Below are positions 37,934-46,736 of a DNA stretch of 64,000 bases, piece after piece. The DNA comes from Stenotrophomonas sp. SAU14A_NAIMI4_8 (lineage in GTDB: Bacteria; Pseudomonadota; Gammaproteobacteria; Xanthomonadales; Xanthomonadaceae), in NCBI RefSeq assembly GCF_003086695.1, contig NZ_CP025999.1:4044344-4108343 (forward strand). Reading direction: 5' to 3'. The notes below the pieces were generated by a model. It made no database searches. It worked only from the letters and a program-made list of their open reading frames with translations, and was not told the origin of the DNA. How positions within the stretch are numbered: position 1 is the first letter of the stretch; each line of letters starts with the position of its first letter. The position numbers and the translations under genes were made by a program.

Positions 37934-38326
37934 TTACATGCTGAAGCTGCTGCCGCAGCCGCAGGTGGTCTTCGCGTTCGGGTTGCGGATCACGAACTGC
38001 GCACCGGTCAGGCTCTCGGTGTAATCCACCTCGGCGCCCATCAGGTACTGCAGGCTGAGCGGATCGACCAGCAGGGTAACCCCGCTGGTCTGTACCGCCA
38101 GATCATCCTCGGCGCGGTTCTCGTCGAACTCGAAGCCGTACTGGAAGCCGGAACAGCCACCGCCTTCGATGTACACGCGCAGGGCCAGGTCGGGGTTGCC
38201 CTCGTCCTGGATCAGTTCCTTCACCTTGGCCGCAGCGGATTCGGTGAAGTTCAGCGGCCGCTCCAGCGACTGGTAGTCGGGAGCGGCGGCCGGCGTGGCG
38301 CCGGGCAGGGAAACTAGCGTGCTCAT
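37934..38326 (-). CDS. erpA: iron-sulfur cluster insertion protein ErpA
   Basis: This 130-residue A-type Fe-S carrier passes clusters to target proteins. The three cluster cysteines are C58 ([11 protein letters not shown]), C122 and C124 (CGCGSSF). The ATG at 38326 removes an unsupported upstream extension. The N-terminal 25 residues are a variable proline-rich leader. It stands between the bactofilin and nudC on the minus strand. Confidence 0.93.
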   Translation of the reverse strand: MSTLVSLPGATPAAAPDYQSLERPLNFTESAAAKVKELIQDEGNPDLALRVYIEGGGCSGFQYGFEFDENRAEDDLAVQTSGVTLLVDPLSLQYLMGAEVDYTESLTGAQFVIRNPNAKTTCGCGSSFSM

Positions 38327-38357
38327 GGCCCCAGCATGGGGGCGCCGGGCGTGGCTT

Positions 38358-38825
38358 TCAAGCCATGGCCTCGGCCAGCTTGCGACGCGCGGCATCGCCG
38401 CCCTTGCCCTTGCCGGCGGTCTCCTCGCCTTCCGGGGCGGGCAGCGCGGCAACCGGGCTGCTGGCGTGGATCAGGCGGCCGTTCAGCTGCGCGCCGGCGT
38501 TCATTTCCACCACCTGGTAATGCACGTTGCCGTTCACCCGGGCGCTGGGGGTCAGTTCCACCTTCTCGGTGGCATGCACGTCGCCATCCATGCGGCCGCT
38601 GATGACCACCACCTGGGCGCGGATCTCCCCTTCGATCACGCCATGCTCGGCCACCGTCAGGGTGGCACCGCTGGCGCCTTCCTGGGCGATCACCTTGCCG
38701 TGGATGCGGCCTTCCACATACAGGCCCCCACTGAATTCCACATCACCACGGATCACCACCTGGTTGCCGATCAGGGCATCCACCACCAGCTGGCCATCAC
38801 GGCTCGACTTGCTGTTTCCGAACAT
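38358..38825 (-). CDS. bactofilin-family cytoskeletal protein
   Basis: This 155-residue protein has the bactofilin beta-helix core (about residues 10-115), with repeating hydrophobic/glycine steps such as [23 protein letters not shown] and [21 protein letters not shown] disordered charged tail ([20 protein letters not shown]) follows. Bactofilins polymerise without nucleotide and organise envelope machinery. Its ATG is 5 bases after the stop of the DUF6776-like membrane gene, so they are co-translated neighbours. Confidence 0.9.
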   Translation of the reverse strand: MFGNSKSSRDGQLVVDALIGNQVVIRGDVEFSGGLYVEGRIHGKVIAQEGASGATLTVAEHGVIEGEIRAQVVVISGRMDGDVHATEKVELTPSARVNGNVHYQVVEMNAGAQLNGRLIHASSPVAALPAPEGEETAGKGKGGDAARRKLAEAMA

Positions 38826-38829
38826 CTGC

Positions 38830-39573
38830 CTACTCCCCATTGCTGGCCGGTGCACCGGCCTGTTTCCAGTCAAATACCTGGGTCGTGCCCCCCGCACCCC
38901 CACCCAATGTCACCCGCACGCGTTGCGGGGTGAAGTCTGTCGGCAGCATGACGCTGCCGCTGAGCTGCTGGAAGTACCGGAACGAGTAATCCTGCCCCGG
39001 TACCTTGTTGCGCTGGTGCAGCTCATCCCAGCTGATCGTGGCCAGCTTGCCGTTCTTCACACCTTCCACCGTGAAGCGCATCTGCCCCTGGCTGATCGCG
39101 CCACGGTTGAGGTTCTGGGTCAGCACGGCGGTGTACTGCCAGGTGCCGGCCGATTCCGGGCTGAACTCGATGGAATGGGTGTTCAGGCCCTTGCGCTGGC
39201 TGGTGGAACCCACCAGGCGCTCGTAGAACGCCACGTCGGCGCGCAGCCCGGCGATCTCTTCATCGCGCTCGGCCAGCGACGACTGCACCTCGGTGTTGGC
39301 CGCGCGACTGATCCGGTCCGACGCTTCCAGGGTGGCCTGCTTCTGGCGCACCTCGGTCAACTGGGCCTGCAGGGTCTCGGCGCGCTTTTCGGCGGCCTGC
39401 AGGCGCTGGCCCTGGGCATCGCGCGGCGCGCCCAGCCAGCAGCCACCCAGCACGGCCAGCACCAGGCTCAGCAGCCAGATACCGGCCAGTATCAGCAGGC
39501 GACGGCGATCGAGCGGCGGTTGTGATGCACCCGGCAGGCGAACCTGCACACGCATGGGAGGGCGGTTGTTCAT
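38830..39573 (-). CDS. DUF6776-like bitopic membrane protein
   Basis: This 247-residue protein has one N-terminal membrane helix (about residues 27-47, LLILAGIWLLSLVLAVLGG), a coiled coil at about 58-115, and a periplasmic beta-rich domain after residue 120. It is followed 4 bases later by the bactofilin gene. A membrane partner that anchors or is positioned by the bactofilin is a reasonable inference. The ATG at 39573 is used; another in-frame ATG at 39591 is possible. Confidence 0.78.
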   Translation of the reverse strand: MNNRPPMRVQVRLPGASQPPLDRRRLLILAGIWLLSLVLAVLGGCWLGAPRDAQGQRLQAAEKRAETLQAQLTEVRQKQATLEASDRISRAANTEVQSSLAERDEEIAGLRADVAFYERLVGSTSQRKGLNTHSIEFSPESAGTWQYTAVLTQNLNRGAISQGQMRFTVEGVKNGKLATISWDELHQRNKVPGQDYSFRYFQQLSGSVMLPTDFTPQRVRVTLGGGAGGTTQVFDWKQAGAPASNGE

Positions 39574-39751
39574 GGGTAGTCTCCGGGGCATCGCATTGGC
39601 AACACCGTCACGGCCCCTGTGGCAAACGACGGGCTAGTGTAAGTCAGGAACGGCGGGTTTCCCCGGGGGCGGCCGCCAGCGGCCAGTGGTGTTCAGGCAC
39701 GCCATCGCCGATAGTGTGGCACCCCGCACAGTTCCGCCGCCGGAGTCCGCC

Positions 39752-40369
39752 ATGACCGAAGCCCACCTGTTCGTGATCGGCATCCTGCTGGCCTGGCTGG
39801 CCGGCATCCGCGTCTACCTCACCGTGTTTGGCGTTGGCCTGGCCGGCCTGCTGGGCTGGGTGGACCTGCCCCCTGCGCTGCAGGCCACCGAATCATGGTG
39901 GGTGCTGGGCACCTCGGCGGCGCTGGCCGCGGCCGAATTCGTCGCCGACAAGATCCCCGGCGTCGATTCGATCTGGGACCTGCTGCAGACCCTGGCCCGT
40001 GTGCCGGCGGGCGCCTTCCTGGCCGCCGCCACGCTGTCGCCCGACGGCGATCTGGGCACCGGTGCGCTGGTGGCCGGCGCCGGCGTGGCCCTGGCCAGCC
40101 ATGGCCTGAAGGCCGGCACCCGCGCCCTGTTGAACACCTCGCCGGAACCGGCCAGCAACTGGATTGCCTCGGCCGCCGAAGACACCGTGGTGATCGGCGG
40201 CCTCGCGCTTGCCCTGGCCCACCCGTGGATCGCGTTGATCGTGGCGCTGGCCTGCAGCCTGGCCGGTGCCCTGCTGGTGTGGCTGGTGTGGCGCACGCTG
40301 TGGAACGGCGTGCGCTGGCTTGCCCGTGCTGGCGGCAGCGCCGGCAGCGGGCCCGCCCGCGCAGGATGA
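39752..40369 (+). CDS. DUF4126 membrane protein
   Basis: This 205-residue hydrophobic protein has about five membrane helices and the DUF4126 hallmarks GIRVYLTVFGVGLAGLLGW, EFVADKIPGVDSIWD and NTSPEPASNWIASAAED. The ATG at 39752 removes a non-homologous extension. Function is unknown. Confidence 0.85.
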   Translation: MTEAHLFVIGILLAWLAGIRVYLTVFGVGLAGLLGWVDLPPALQATESWWVLGTSAALAAAEFVADKIPGVDSIWDLLQTLARVPAGAFLAAATLSPDGDLGTGALVAGAGVALASHGLKAGTRALLNTSPEPASNWIASAAEDTVVIGGLALALAHPWIALIVALACSLAGALLVWLVWRTLWNGVRWLARAGGSAGSGPARAG

Positions 40370-40413
40370 CGGCTGGCCTTGCCGCATAATGGCCGTGAAC
40401 ATCAGGAGCCCCC

Positions 40414-42312
40414 ATGGCCGCAAATGAATTTCCCGCGGGCGCCCGCCAAGGACGCGCTGAAACCCCACCTGCCGACCACTGGCAGCGCTGGGCCACGCCC
40501 GACGCCGCGCCTGCCGTGGCGGTGGCCGCTCCGGCGCCCCTGAGCCTGGTGCAGGCCACTACCGAACACGCCGCTGGCAGCGAGCTGCCGGCACCGCCGC
40601 CGCTGCCGTTCCCGCCGCCGCAGGGCGAAGCCGGCAACAGCGACGCCGCACCGCCCCCGGCCGATTCGCCATATCGCGTGCTGATCGTCGAAGACGACCG
40701 CGCGCAGGCCCTGTTCGCACAGAGCGTGCTGCACGGCGCCGGCATGCAGGCGGTGGTGCTGGGCGACCCGGATGCCGTACCGCAGGCGATCCGCGAACAG
40801 CGCCCCGACCTGATCCTGATGGACCTGCACCTGCCGGGCGTGGATGGCATGCGGCTGACCGCGATGATCCGCCAGCAGCCGGGCATGCAGCTGCTGCCGA
40901 TCGTGTTCCTCAGCGGCGATCCGGACCCGGAACGTCAGTTCGAAGTGCTGGACTGCGGCGCCGACGACTACCTGAGCAAGCCGATCCGGCCGCGCCACCT
41001 GATTGCTGCCGTGGCCAACCGCATCCGCCGCGCCCGTGCGCAGGCCGCCACCCTGCCCGGCGCCAACGGTGCACCGGCCACCAGCAACCCGGAAACCGGC
41101 CTGCCCACCCGCCACCACGTGCTGCAGCAGCTGAGCGCCAGCCTGGCCCACCACGGCCATGGCGGCGTGTTCTTCATCGAGATTTCCAGCGCGCTTGGCC
41201 TGCGCGAACGCTACGGCTACGCCGCATTCGAACGGCTGATGGTGCAGGCCGGGCAGCGCCTGGCCGAAGCGGGCCATCCGCACCTGCTGGCGCGCCTGAA
41301 CGACAACAGCTTCCTGCTGCTGGCCCGCGATGCCCACGAAGACCATCTGGAAACCCTGGCCGCCAACCTGCGCGAACAGCTGTCCGCGCGCGCCTTCGTG
41401 ATCCGCGACGACGAATCGGTGCATCTGCGCGGCGTGGTCGGCTATGCGCCGCTGTCGCCCGGCTTCGACGATGCCACCAGCGCACTGGAAGCGGTGGAAC
41501 GCACCACCCTGCAGGCGCGACTGCTCAGCTCCGGCGTGGCCGGCCACGTGCACCGCCCCACGGTGAACGAGGAAGAGCACCTGGCGCTGCTGGAAGGCCA
41601 GCTGGAACTGGCCTACCAGCCGATCGTGGCGGTGGCCGGTGGCGGCAGTGCGCAGTACCAGCTGCTGCTGCGCCTGCGCCAGGAAGACGGCACCGTGCTG
41701 ACTGCCGGCCAGGTGATTCCCGCTGCCGAAGCGGCCGGGCGCATTGCCGACCTGGACCAGCAGGTGCTGGAACATGCCATGGGCCTGCTGGATCTATACC
41801 GCCACGCCACCCACCCGTTGAACCTGTTCGTCTCGCAGTCGCTGCGCACCCTGCAGCGCGATGCCTTCGCCGATTGGCTGCTGGAATCGCTGCAGCAGCG
41901 CGACCTGCCGGGCAGTGCGCTGGTGATCGACGTGCGCCTGCCCGATGCGCTCATCCACACGGTGCCGCTGCAGCAGTTCTGCCAGCGCATGGCCAGCGCC
42001 GGCGTGCGCTTCTGCCTGAGCCAGTTCGAACCCGGCAGCGAAGCCGATGCCCTGCTGACCCAGCTGCCGCTGGCCTTCGTGCGCATGGCCGCGCGTTTTT
42101 CCAGCAGCCATTCCAACCCGGGCACGCGCGAGGAACTGCGCCGTGCGATCGAACAGGCGCATGCCGCTGGCCTGCAGATCATCGGCCAGCAGATCGAAGA
42201 CCCGCAGGCCGCGGCGGCCATGTGGGTGGGCGGTGTCGATTACATCCAGGGCAACATGGTGCAGTCGGCCGGCAGCGACCTGAACTTCGACTTCCAGAAC
42301 GCGGTGCTCTGA
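40414..42312 (+). CDS. receiver protein with degenerate GGDEF and EAL domains
   Basis: This 632-residue protein has a proline-rich leader (1-85), an intact receiver (about 87-205; E93, D94, phospho-acceptor D137, K189), a GGDEF-like domain (about 220-375) and an EAL-like domain (about 385-625). Both output domains look dead: RLNDNSFLLL replaces GGDEF, QLLLRL replaces the EAL-LR glutamate motif, LSQFEPG replaces DDFG, and IIGQQIED replaces the catalytic EGVE. It probably signals by phosphorylation and protein contact, as in FimX-like scaffolds. The next gene, a hybrid kinase, starts directly after the stop, so the two probably form one pathway. Confidence 0.86.
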   Translation: MAANEFPAGARQGRAETPPADHWQRWATPDAAPAVAVAAPAPLSLVQATTEHAAGSELPAPPPLPFPPPQGEAGNSDAAPPPADSPYRVLIVEDDRAQALFAQSVLHGAGMQAVVLGDPDAVPQAIREQRPDLILMDLHLPGVDGMRLTAMIRQQPGMQLLPIVFLSGDPDPERQFEVLDCGADDYLSKPIRPRHLIAAVANRIRRARAQAATLPGANGAPATSNPETGLPTRHHVLQQLSASLAHHGHGGVFFIEISSALGLRERYGYAAFERLMVQAGQRLAEAGHPHLLARLNDNSFLLLARDAHEDHLETLAANLREQLSARAFVIRDDESVHLRGVVGYAPLSPGFDDATSALEAVERTTLQARLLSSGVAGHVHRPTVNEEEHLALLEGQLELAYQPIVAVAGGGSAQYQLLLRLRQEDGTVLTAGQVIPAAEAAGRIADLDQQVLEHAMGLLDLYRHATHPLNLFVSQSLRTLQRDAFADWLLESLQQRDLPGSALVIDVRLPDALIHTVPLQQFCQRMASAGVRFCLSQFEPGSEADALLTQLPLAFVRMAARFSSSHSNPGTREELRRAIEQAHAAGLQIIGQQIEDPQAAAAMWVGGVDYIQGNMVQSAGSDLNFDFQNAVL

Positions 42313-44526
42313 GTGCCGCTGACGGTCGCGCTGCTGGCGGCGCTGTGCCTGGCCGCCGTGGCTCTGGCAGTGCTGGGCCTGCGCCTGCGGGCGCGCGGCC
42401 GGCAACTGGCTGCCAGCCAGCGCGAACGCACCGTGCTGGCCAGCGAACGCGACCAGCTGCGGCGCACCACCGAACGCCAGGGGCAGCTGGAACACCAGCT
42501 GCTGCAGGCCAAGCAGGCCGCCGAAGCCGCGGTGCTGGCCAAGGGTGAATTCCTGGCCACCATGAGCCACGAAATCCGCACCCCGCTCAACGGCATCCTG
42601 CCGATGCTGGAACTGATCGCGCGTGGGCCGCTGGGCGAGGACCAGCGGCAGATGCTGGCCACCGCATCGGCCAGTTCGCAGCAGCTGCTGCGCATCGTCG
42701 ATGACATCCTGGATTACTCGCGGCTGGAAGCGCAGGCGCTGGAACTGGAAATCACCACGTTCAATCTGCGCGAACTGCTCGATGGCGTGGTGCAGCTGAT
42801 GCAGCGCGCCGCCGAATCGAAGGGGCTTTCCGTAAGCCTGCAGCTGGACCCAGCGGTGCGCCTGTCGGTGCGTGGCGATCCGGTGCGGCTGCGCCAGGTG
42901 CTCAGCAACCTGCTGGCCAATGCCATCAAGTTCACCGCGCGCGGCCACGTGCAGCTGCGCGTGCAGCGGCTGGGCGAAGGCCCGGCCCAGCACCAGCTGC
43001 GGTTTGACGTGATCGATACCGGCATCGGCATCGACCAGGCGCTGCAGGCGCGTCTGTTCCAGTCCTTCAGCCAGGCCGATGCGTCGACCACCCGCCTGTA
43101 TGGCGGCACCGGCCTGGGCCTGGCCATCTGCAAGCGCATCATCGACCTGATGCACGGCCAGATCGGCGTGCAGTCCACGCCCGGCCATGGCGCCACGTTC
43201 TGGTTCGAGATCCCGCTGTTGAAGGTGCCCGGCGACCTGCCGGCATCGACCCGCGGCCCGGCCGCGCTGCTGCTGTACAGCGCCGACCCGCTGCTGCAGG
43301 CCCGGGTGGAACGCATTGCCGTGCACCACGGCCTGCAGGCGCAGGCGCTGTCCGATCTGGAGGCACTGGTGCAGCGCCTGCGAAGTGCGCCGCGGCCCGG
43401 CCAGCCGGCGCCGGCATGGCTGCTGGTGGATGCACGCCAGCGCCGCCAGGGCGAGGCCACGCTGCAACGGGCCCTGGCCGAGCGCGGCGACGACGACGCG
43501 CTGCAGGTGCTGTGGCTGCAGGATGACGCCGCGCCCGCGCGGCCGCGCCAGCAGCAGCTGCCCGCCGCCTTCACCGACGCCGCCCTGCACACCCTGCTGG
43601 GCGCGCCCATGGCCAGTGCGCGGCCCGCCCCGCTGCTGGCGGCCGACGCCGGCGCGCCGCTGCCCACGCTGCCTGCGCTGGGGCTGCAGGTACTGCTGGT
43701 GGAAGACAACGCGGTGAACCGCATGGTGGCCGAGCAGCTGCTGAAGGTCTTCCAGTGCCAGGTACGCAATGCGGCCGACGGCGAACAGGCGCTGGCGGCC
43801 ATGCGCGCCGGTGGCATCGACGTGGTGCTGATGGATTGCCAGATGCCGGTGCTGGACGGCTACAGCGCCACCCGCCACTGGCGGCATGAAGAAGCGCAGA
43901 CCGGCCAGGCCCGCCTGCCGATCATCGCGATGACCGCCAACGCCATGGCCGGCGATCGCGAGCGCTGCCTGCAGGCGGGCATGGATGATTACCTGTCCAA
44001 GCCGATCGACCGCGAAGCCCTGCACACGCTGCTGCAGCGCTGGGGCGGCGCACCCGCCCCGGTAGAGTCGAGCTTGCTCGACTGCCCGCCCCCCGTAGAG
44101 TCGAGCTTGCTCGACTGCGATAAGCATGGCGACAGTCGAGCAAGCTCGACTCTACCAGCGCCCGACAAAGACACTCAGCCGCAGCCGGTGCTCGACCGCA
44201 GCGTGCTGGAAGAACTGCAGAGCGTGATCGGTCCGGCCGCGCTGCAGATCGTGGCCGTATTCCTGGAAGATGCGCCGCTGCTGGTGCAGCAGTTGCAGCA
44301 GGCCGCACAGGGCGAAGACATCGAGCGCCTGCAGGCACTGTCGCACAGCCTCAAATCATCCAGCGCGAATGTGGGTGCGCTGTCGCTGTCGGCCGTGGCC
44401 ACGCGCATCGAGCGCGAAGCCCGCGGCGGCACGCTGCAGCGCCCCGCCGTGGCGGTGGCGCTGCTGGTGGCCGAATTCGCCCGTGCGCGCGTGGCGCTGA
44501 CCGGCTACCTGGGGCAGCAACGGTAA
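42313..44526 (+). CDS. hybrid histidine kinase with REP-encoded linker
   Basis: This 737-residue sensor kinase starts at GTG immediately after the previous stop. In order it has one membrane helix (4-24), a coiled coil, HisKA with H86 in MSHEIRTPLNG, an ATPase domain (about 190-300, GGTGLGLA), a degenerate receiver (about 315-430) lacking an acceptor aspartate, a true receiver (about 458-578, acceptor D508, K563) and an HPt domain with H678 in LSHSLKSSSANVGA. Residues 584-615 are translated from three GTAG REP units (44062-44155) in frame: VESSLLDC twice, then DSRASSTL. They form the linker between receiver and HPt. The kinase lacks a periplasmic sensor domain and probably phosphorylates the adjacent receiver protein. 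Confidence 0.92.
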   Translation: MPLTVALLAALCLAAVALAVLGLRLRARGRQLAASQRERTVLASERDQLRRTTERQGQLEHQLLQAKQAAEAAVLAKGEFLATMSHEIRTPLNGILPMLELIARGPLGEDQRQMLATASASSQQLLRIVDDILDYSRLEAQALELEITTFNLRELLDGVVQLMQRAAESKGLSVSLQLDPAVRLSVRGDPVRLRQVLSNLLANAIKFTARGHVQLRVQRLGEGPAQHQLRFDVIDTGIGIDQALQARLFQSFSQADASTTRLYGGTGLGLAICKRIIDLMHGQIGVQSTPGHGATFWFEIPLLKVPGDLPASTRGPAALLLYSADPLLQARVERIAVHHGLQAQALSDLEALVQRLRSAPRPGQPAPAWLLVDARQRRQGEATLQRALAERGDDDALQVLWLQDDAAPARPRQQQLPAAFTDAALHTLLGAPMASARPAPLLAADAGAPLPTLPALGLQVLLVEDNAVNRMVAEQLLKVFQCQVRNAADGEQALAAMRAGGIDVVLMDCQMPVLDGYSATRHWRHEEAQTGQARLPIIAMTANAMAGDRERCLQAGMDDYLSKPIDREALHTLLQRWGGAPAPVESSLLDCPPPVESSLLDCDKHGDSRASSTLPAPDKDTQPQPVLDRSVLEELQSVIGPAALQIVAVFLEDAPLLVQQLQQAAQGEDIERLQALSHSLKSSSANVGALSLSAVATRIEREARGGTLQRPAVAVALLVAEFARARVALTGYLGQQR
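44062..44155. repeat. three GTAG REP units inside a coding region
   Basis: Units at 44062-44085 and 44095-44118 (plus) and 44133-44155 (minus) lie inside the kinase frame. They add no stop codon; the 24-base unit equals eight codons. Confidence 0.93.
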
Positions 44527-44529
44527 CCG

Positions 44530-44662
44530 GTAGAGTCGAGCTTGCTCGACTGCCGTGGCCCCTCGGTAGAGTCGAGCTTGCTCGACTGCTTCAGGCAAAA
44601 ACAGTCGAGCAAGCTCGACTCTACAAACCGCGGGTAGAGCAGTCGAGCAAGCTCGACTCTAC
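44530..44662. repeat. array of four GTAG REP units
   Basis: Units lie at 44530-44553 and 44566-44589 (plus), and 44601-44624 and 44639-44662 (minus). The array separates the convergent kinase and bfr genes, starting 4 bases after the kinase stop. Confidence 0.92.
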
Positions 44663-44675
44663 GCTGCGGGTTACA

Positions 44676-45146
44676 TCACTCTTCCAGCTTGCTCAGCAGG
44701 TACTTCGGCTCGCCGATGCGCTCGATCAGGTCCAGCTGGGTTTCCAGCCAGTCGATGTGCTCTTCTTCCGAATCCAGGATCTTCACGAACAGCTGGCGGC
44801 TGACGTAGTCACCGACCGAATCGGCATAGGCCACGGCGTCGCGCAGGGTGACCACGCCGTCGCGTTCCAGCGACAGGTCGCACTGCAGGATCTCGGTCGG
44901 GTTTTCGCCAATGCGCAGCTTGCCCAGTGCCTGGAAGTTCGGCAGACCTTCCAGGAACAGGATGCGGTCGGCCAGCATGTCGGCATGCTTCATCTCGTCG
45001 ATCGATTCCTTGTACTCATGCTCGGCCAGTTCCTTGATGCCCCAGTTCTTGAGCATCTTGGCGTGCAGGAAGTACTGGTTGATCGCGGTCAGCTCGTTGT
45101 AGAGGACCTTGTTGAGGAATTCGATGACCTTGGTGTCGCCCTTCAT
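44676..45146 (-). CDS. bfr: bacterioferritin
   Basis: This 156-residue haem-containing ferritin stores iron as a 24-mer. The ferroxidase ligands E18, E51 and H54 and the haem-binding M52 are all present ([15 protein letters not shown]). The ATG at 45146 gives the canonical [13 protein letters not shown]-terminus. Its electron donor bfd lies 141 bases upstream on the same strand. Confidence 0.97.
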   Translation of the reverse strand: MKGDTKVIEFLNKVLYNELTAINQYFLHAKMLKNWGIKELAEHEYKESIDEMKHADMLADRILFLEGLPNFQALGKLRIGENPTEILQCDLSLERDGVVTLRDAVAYADSVGDYVSRQLFVKILDSEEEHIDWLETQLDLIERIGEPKYLLSKLEE

Positions 45147-45287
45147 GGGGATGCTCCTGCACGCTGAAAACGCGGGCACTGTAACCCCTTGCGCGCGAGC
45201 GTGAAGGAACGCGAATCGTGCGCATTGGCCAGTGCAGCCAGCAGCGAAGCAGAAGTGGGCGCGGCGTCAATGCCGCGCGAAGGCGGA

Positions 45288-45494
45288 TCAGGCCGCCTGC
45301 AGGCCCAGCACGGGCAGCGGCAGGTCGTGCGTGGCCAGCGCCTTGGCCAGCAGGTCGCCGGCCATGTCCAGGCAGGAACCGCAGGTGGCGCCGCAACCGG
45401 TACGCATGGTCAGCTCGCCCACCGACGTGACGCCCTGCGAGGCGGCTTCACGGATCTGGTGGTCGGTAACACCATTGCAGATGCAGACGTACAC
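45288..45494 (-). CDS. bfd: bacterioferritin-associated ferredoxin
   Basis: This 68-residue [2Fe-2S] protein reduces stored ferric iron in bacterioferritin for release. With the GTG at 45494 as start, the cluster cysteines fall at C4, C6, C38 and C41, the exact Bfd spacing. An in-frame ATG at 45569 would add 25 unrelated residues and sit inside the promoter palindrome, so GTG is preferred. Induction under iron limitation is expected. Confidence 0.88.
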   Translation of the reverse strand: MYVCICNGVTDHQIREAASQGVTSVGELTMRTGCGATCGSCLDMAGDLLAKALATHDLPLPVLGLQAA

Positions 45495-45548
45495 GGGCAG
45501 GAACCAGGCTGACAGGCCGGAAGCGGCCTGGTCGCTATTCCAATGCAA

Positions 45549-45587
45549 ACGAGAATGGTTGTCAATCAATGACCTGAACCATTCTCG
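45549..45587. promoter_or_regulatory. possible Fur-controlled promoter region of bfd
   Basis: CGAGAATGGTT (45550-45560) and AACCATTCTCG (45577-45587) form a perfect 11-base inverted repeat. The left arm with its flank (AACGAGAATGGTTGTCA) resembles a Fur box. It lies upstream of bfd, a typical Fur target. Confidence 0.45.
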
Positions 45588-45602
45588 CTACCGTTCAGGC
45601 CA

Positions 45603-46223
45603 CTAGGTGGCCGGACCGTCACCCTGGGCCTTTTTTGGCCAGTACCCGCGGCTGCGCGGGCGCTTGCGTGGGCGGTCATGGCCGGCAGCCTGGCCGGGCA
45701 TCCAGGCCTCGGCCGCGCTCTTGGGCATGGAGGTGACCCCCTGCCCCGCCACCCCGCGTGCGAGCGGCGCCAGATGGCGCAGGGCACGGGCATAGACGCC
45801 ACGCTTGAACATGACCACGTGTTCCACCGGGTACCAGAAATCGACCCAGCGCCAGTGGTCGAACTCGGGCGAGTCGGTGTGGTCCAGGCGCACGTGCGAT
45901 TCATCGCCGGTCAGGCGCAGCAGGAACCAGACCTGCTTCTGGCCGATGCAGACCTGCCGTTCATTGCGGCGGATTGCCCGCGCCGGCAGCTTGTAGCGCA
46001 GCCAGCCCGGTGTCGCGCCCAGCACTTCCACGTGCTCGGGCAGCAGTCCGGTTTCTTCCTGCAGTTCACGATACATGGCTTCGACGGGGGTCTCGTCGGT
46101 GTTCATTCCGCCCTGCGGGAACTGCCAGCCATCCCGGCGCACACGTCGTGCCCAGAATACCTGCCCGTCCTGCCGCATCAGCACAATGCCGACGTTCGGT
46201 CGATAGCCGTCCGGATCGATCAC
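45603..46223 (-). CDS. rppH: RNA pyrophosphohydrolase
   Basis: This 206-residue Nudix enzyme removes pyrophosphate from 5'-triphosphate mRNA ends and so starts decay. The N-terminus [15 protein letters not shown] and Nudix box [20 protein letters not shown] (38-57), extending to residue 60, are canonical. The chain continues about 45 residues past E. coli RppH with a basic, probably disordered tail ([15 protein letters not shown]), a usual xanthomonad feature. Confidence 0.95.
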   Translation of the reverse strand: MIDPDGYRPNVGIVLMRQDGQVFWARRVRRDGWQFPQGGMNTDETPVEAMYRELQEETGLLPEHVEVLGATPGWLRYKLPARAIRRNERQVCIGQKQVWFLLRLTGDESHVRLDHTDSPEFDHWRWVDFWYPVEHVVMFKRGVYARALRHLAPLARGVAGQGVTSMPKSAAEAWMPGQAAGHDRPRKRPRSRGYWPKKAQGDGPAT

Positions 46224-46301
46224 GATGCGGACTCCTAAGAAAATCTACTGGCTGGGACTATCCCATGACGCCTGTCAGGCCACAAGCACGTTACAAAGGT
46301 G

Positions 46302-46330
46302 TTGACAGGCCCAGTACACATGCGCAGAAT
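46302..46330 (+). promoter_or_regulatory. sigma-70 promoter for the tRNA pair
   Basis: TTGACA (46302-46307), a 17-base spacer and CAGAAT (46325-46330) form a good housekeeping promoter. The tRNA-Met gene begins 15 bases after the -10 box. Confidence 0.75.
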
Positions 46331-46344
46331 AGCGGGCTCACCAA

Positions 46345-46421
46345 GGCTATGTAGCTCAGCCGGTTAGAGCACAGCACTCATAATGCTGGGGTCGGTGGTT
46401 CGAGTCCACCCATAGCCACCA
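46345..46421 (+). tRNA. tRNA-Met (CAT), elongator type
   Basis: The acceptor stem GGCTATG pairs with CATAGCC, with an encoded CCA end. The anticodon CAT is at 46379-46381 and GTTCGAGTC forms the T-arm. The paired first base of the acceptor indicates elongator rather than initiator tRNA. Confidence 0.95.
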
Positions 46422-46473
46422 CATTGAAGTTGTTTTTCAATGTGAAAAATGTGAGAATAGCAGTTCGCGACAT

Positions 46474-46548
46474 TGCCCCGTCGCCAAGCGGTAAGGCACC
46501 TGACTCTGACTCAGGCATTCGGTGGTTCGAATCCATCCGGGGCAGCCA
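46474..46548 (+). tRNA. tRNA-Gln (CTG)
   Basis: The acceptor TGCCCCG pairs with CGGGGCA, with encoded CCA. The anticodon stem CCTGA/TCAGG holds anticodon CTG at 46506-46508. It lies 52 bases after tRNA-Met, probably in one transcript. Confidence 0.95.
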
Positions 46549-46556
46549 AATTCAAG

Positions 46557-46588
46557 AAAGGCCAGATCGAAAGATCTGGCCTTTTTCT
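46557..46588 (+). terminator. terminator of the tRNA operon
   Basis: AGGCCAGATC (46559-46568) pairs with GATCTGGCCT (46573-46582) around GAAA, followed by TTTTC and TTT. Confidence 0.93.
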
Positions 46589-46605
46589 TTGTGTGCGCAT
46601 CACTG

Positions 46606-46646
46606 GGGGGTCAACGCCTTTTCCTGCGGAAAAGGATCCGACCCCC
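46606..46646. repeat. GGGGTC...GACCCC palindrome
   Basis: GGGGGTCAACGCCTTTTCC and GGAAAAGGATCCGACCCCC pair around TGC. It lies between the tRNA terminator and the rpsI terminator. Confidence 0.8.
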
Positions 46647-46661
46647 AATCCCCAGAACGAC

Positions 46662-46687
46662 AAAAGCCCGGCCGAAGCCGGGCTTTT
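46662..46687 (-). terminator. terminator of rplM-rpsI
   Basis: AAAAGCCCGGC pairs with GCCGGGCTTTT around CGAA, giving a U-tract in the minus-strand transcript. It lies 49 bases after the rpsI stop. Confidence 0.92.
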
Positions 46688-46736
46688 GCGTTTCCAACCA
46701 GCGGGCTCCCGAAGGAGCCCAACCAGGCGCAGTGGA

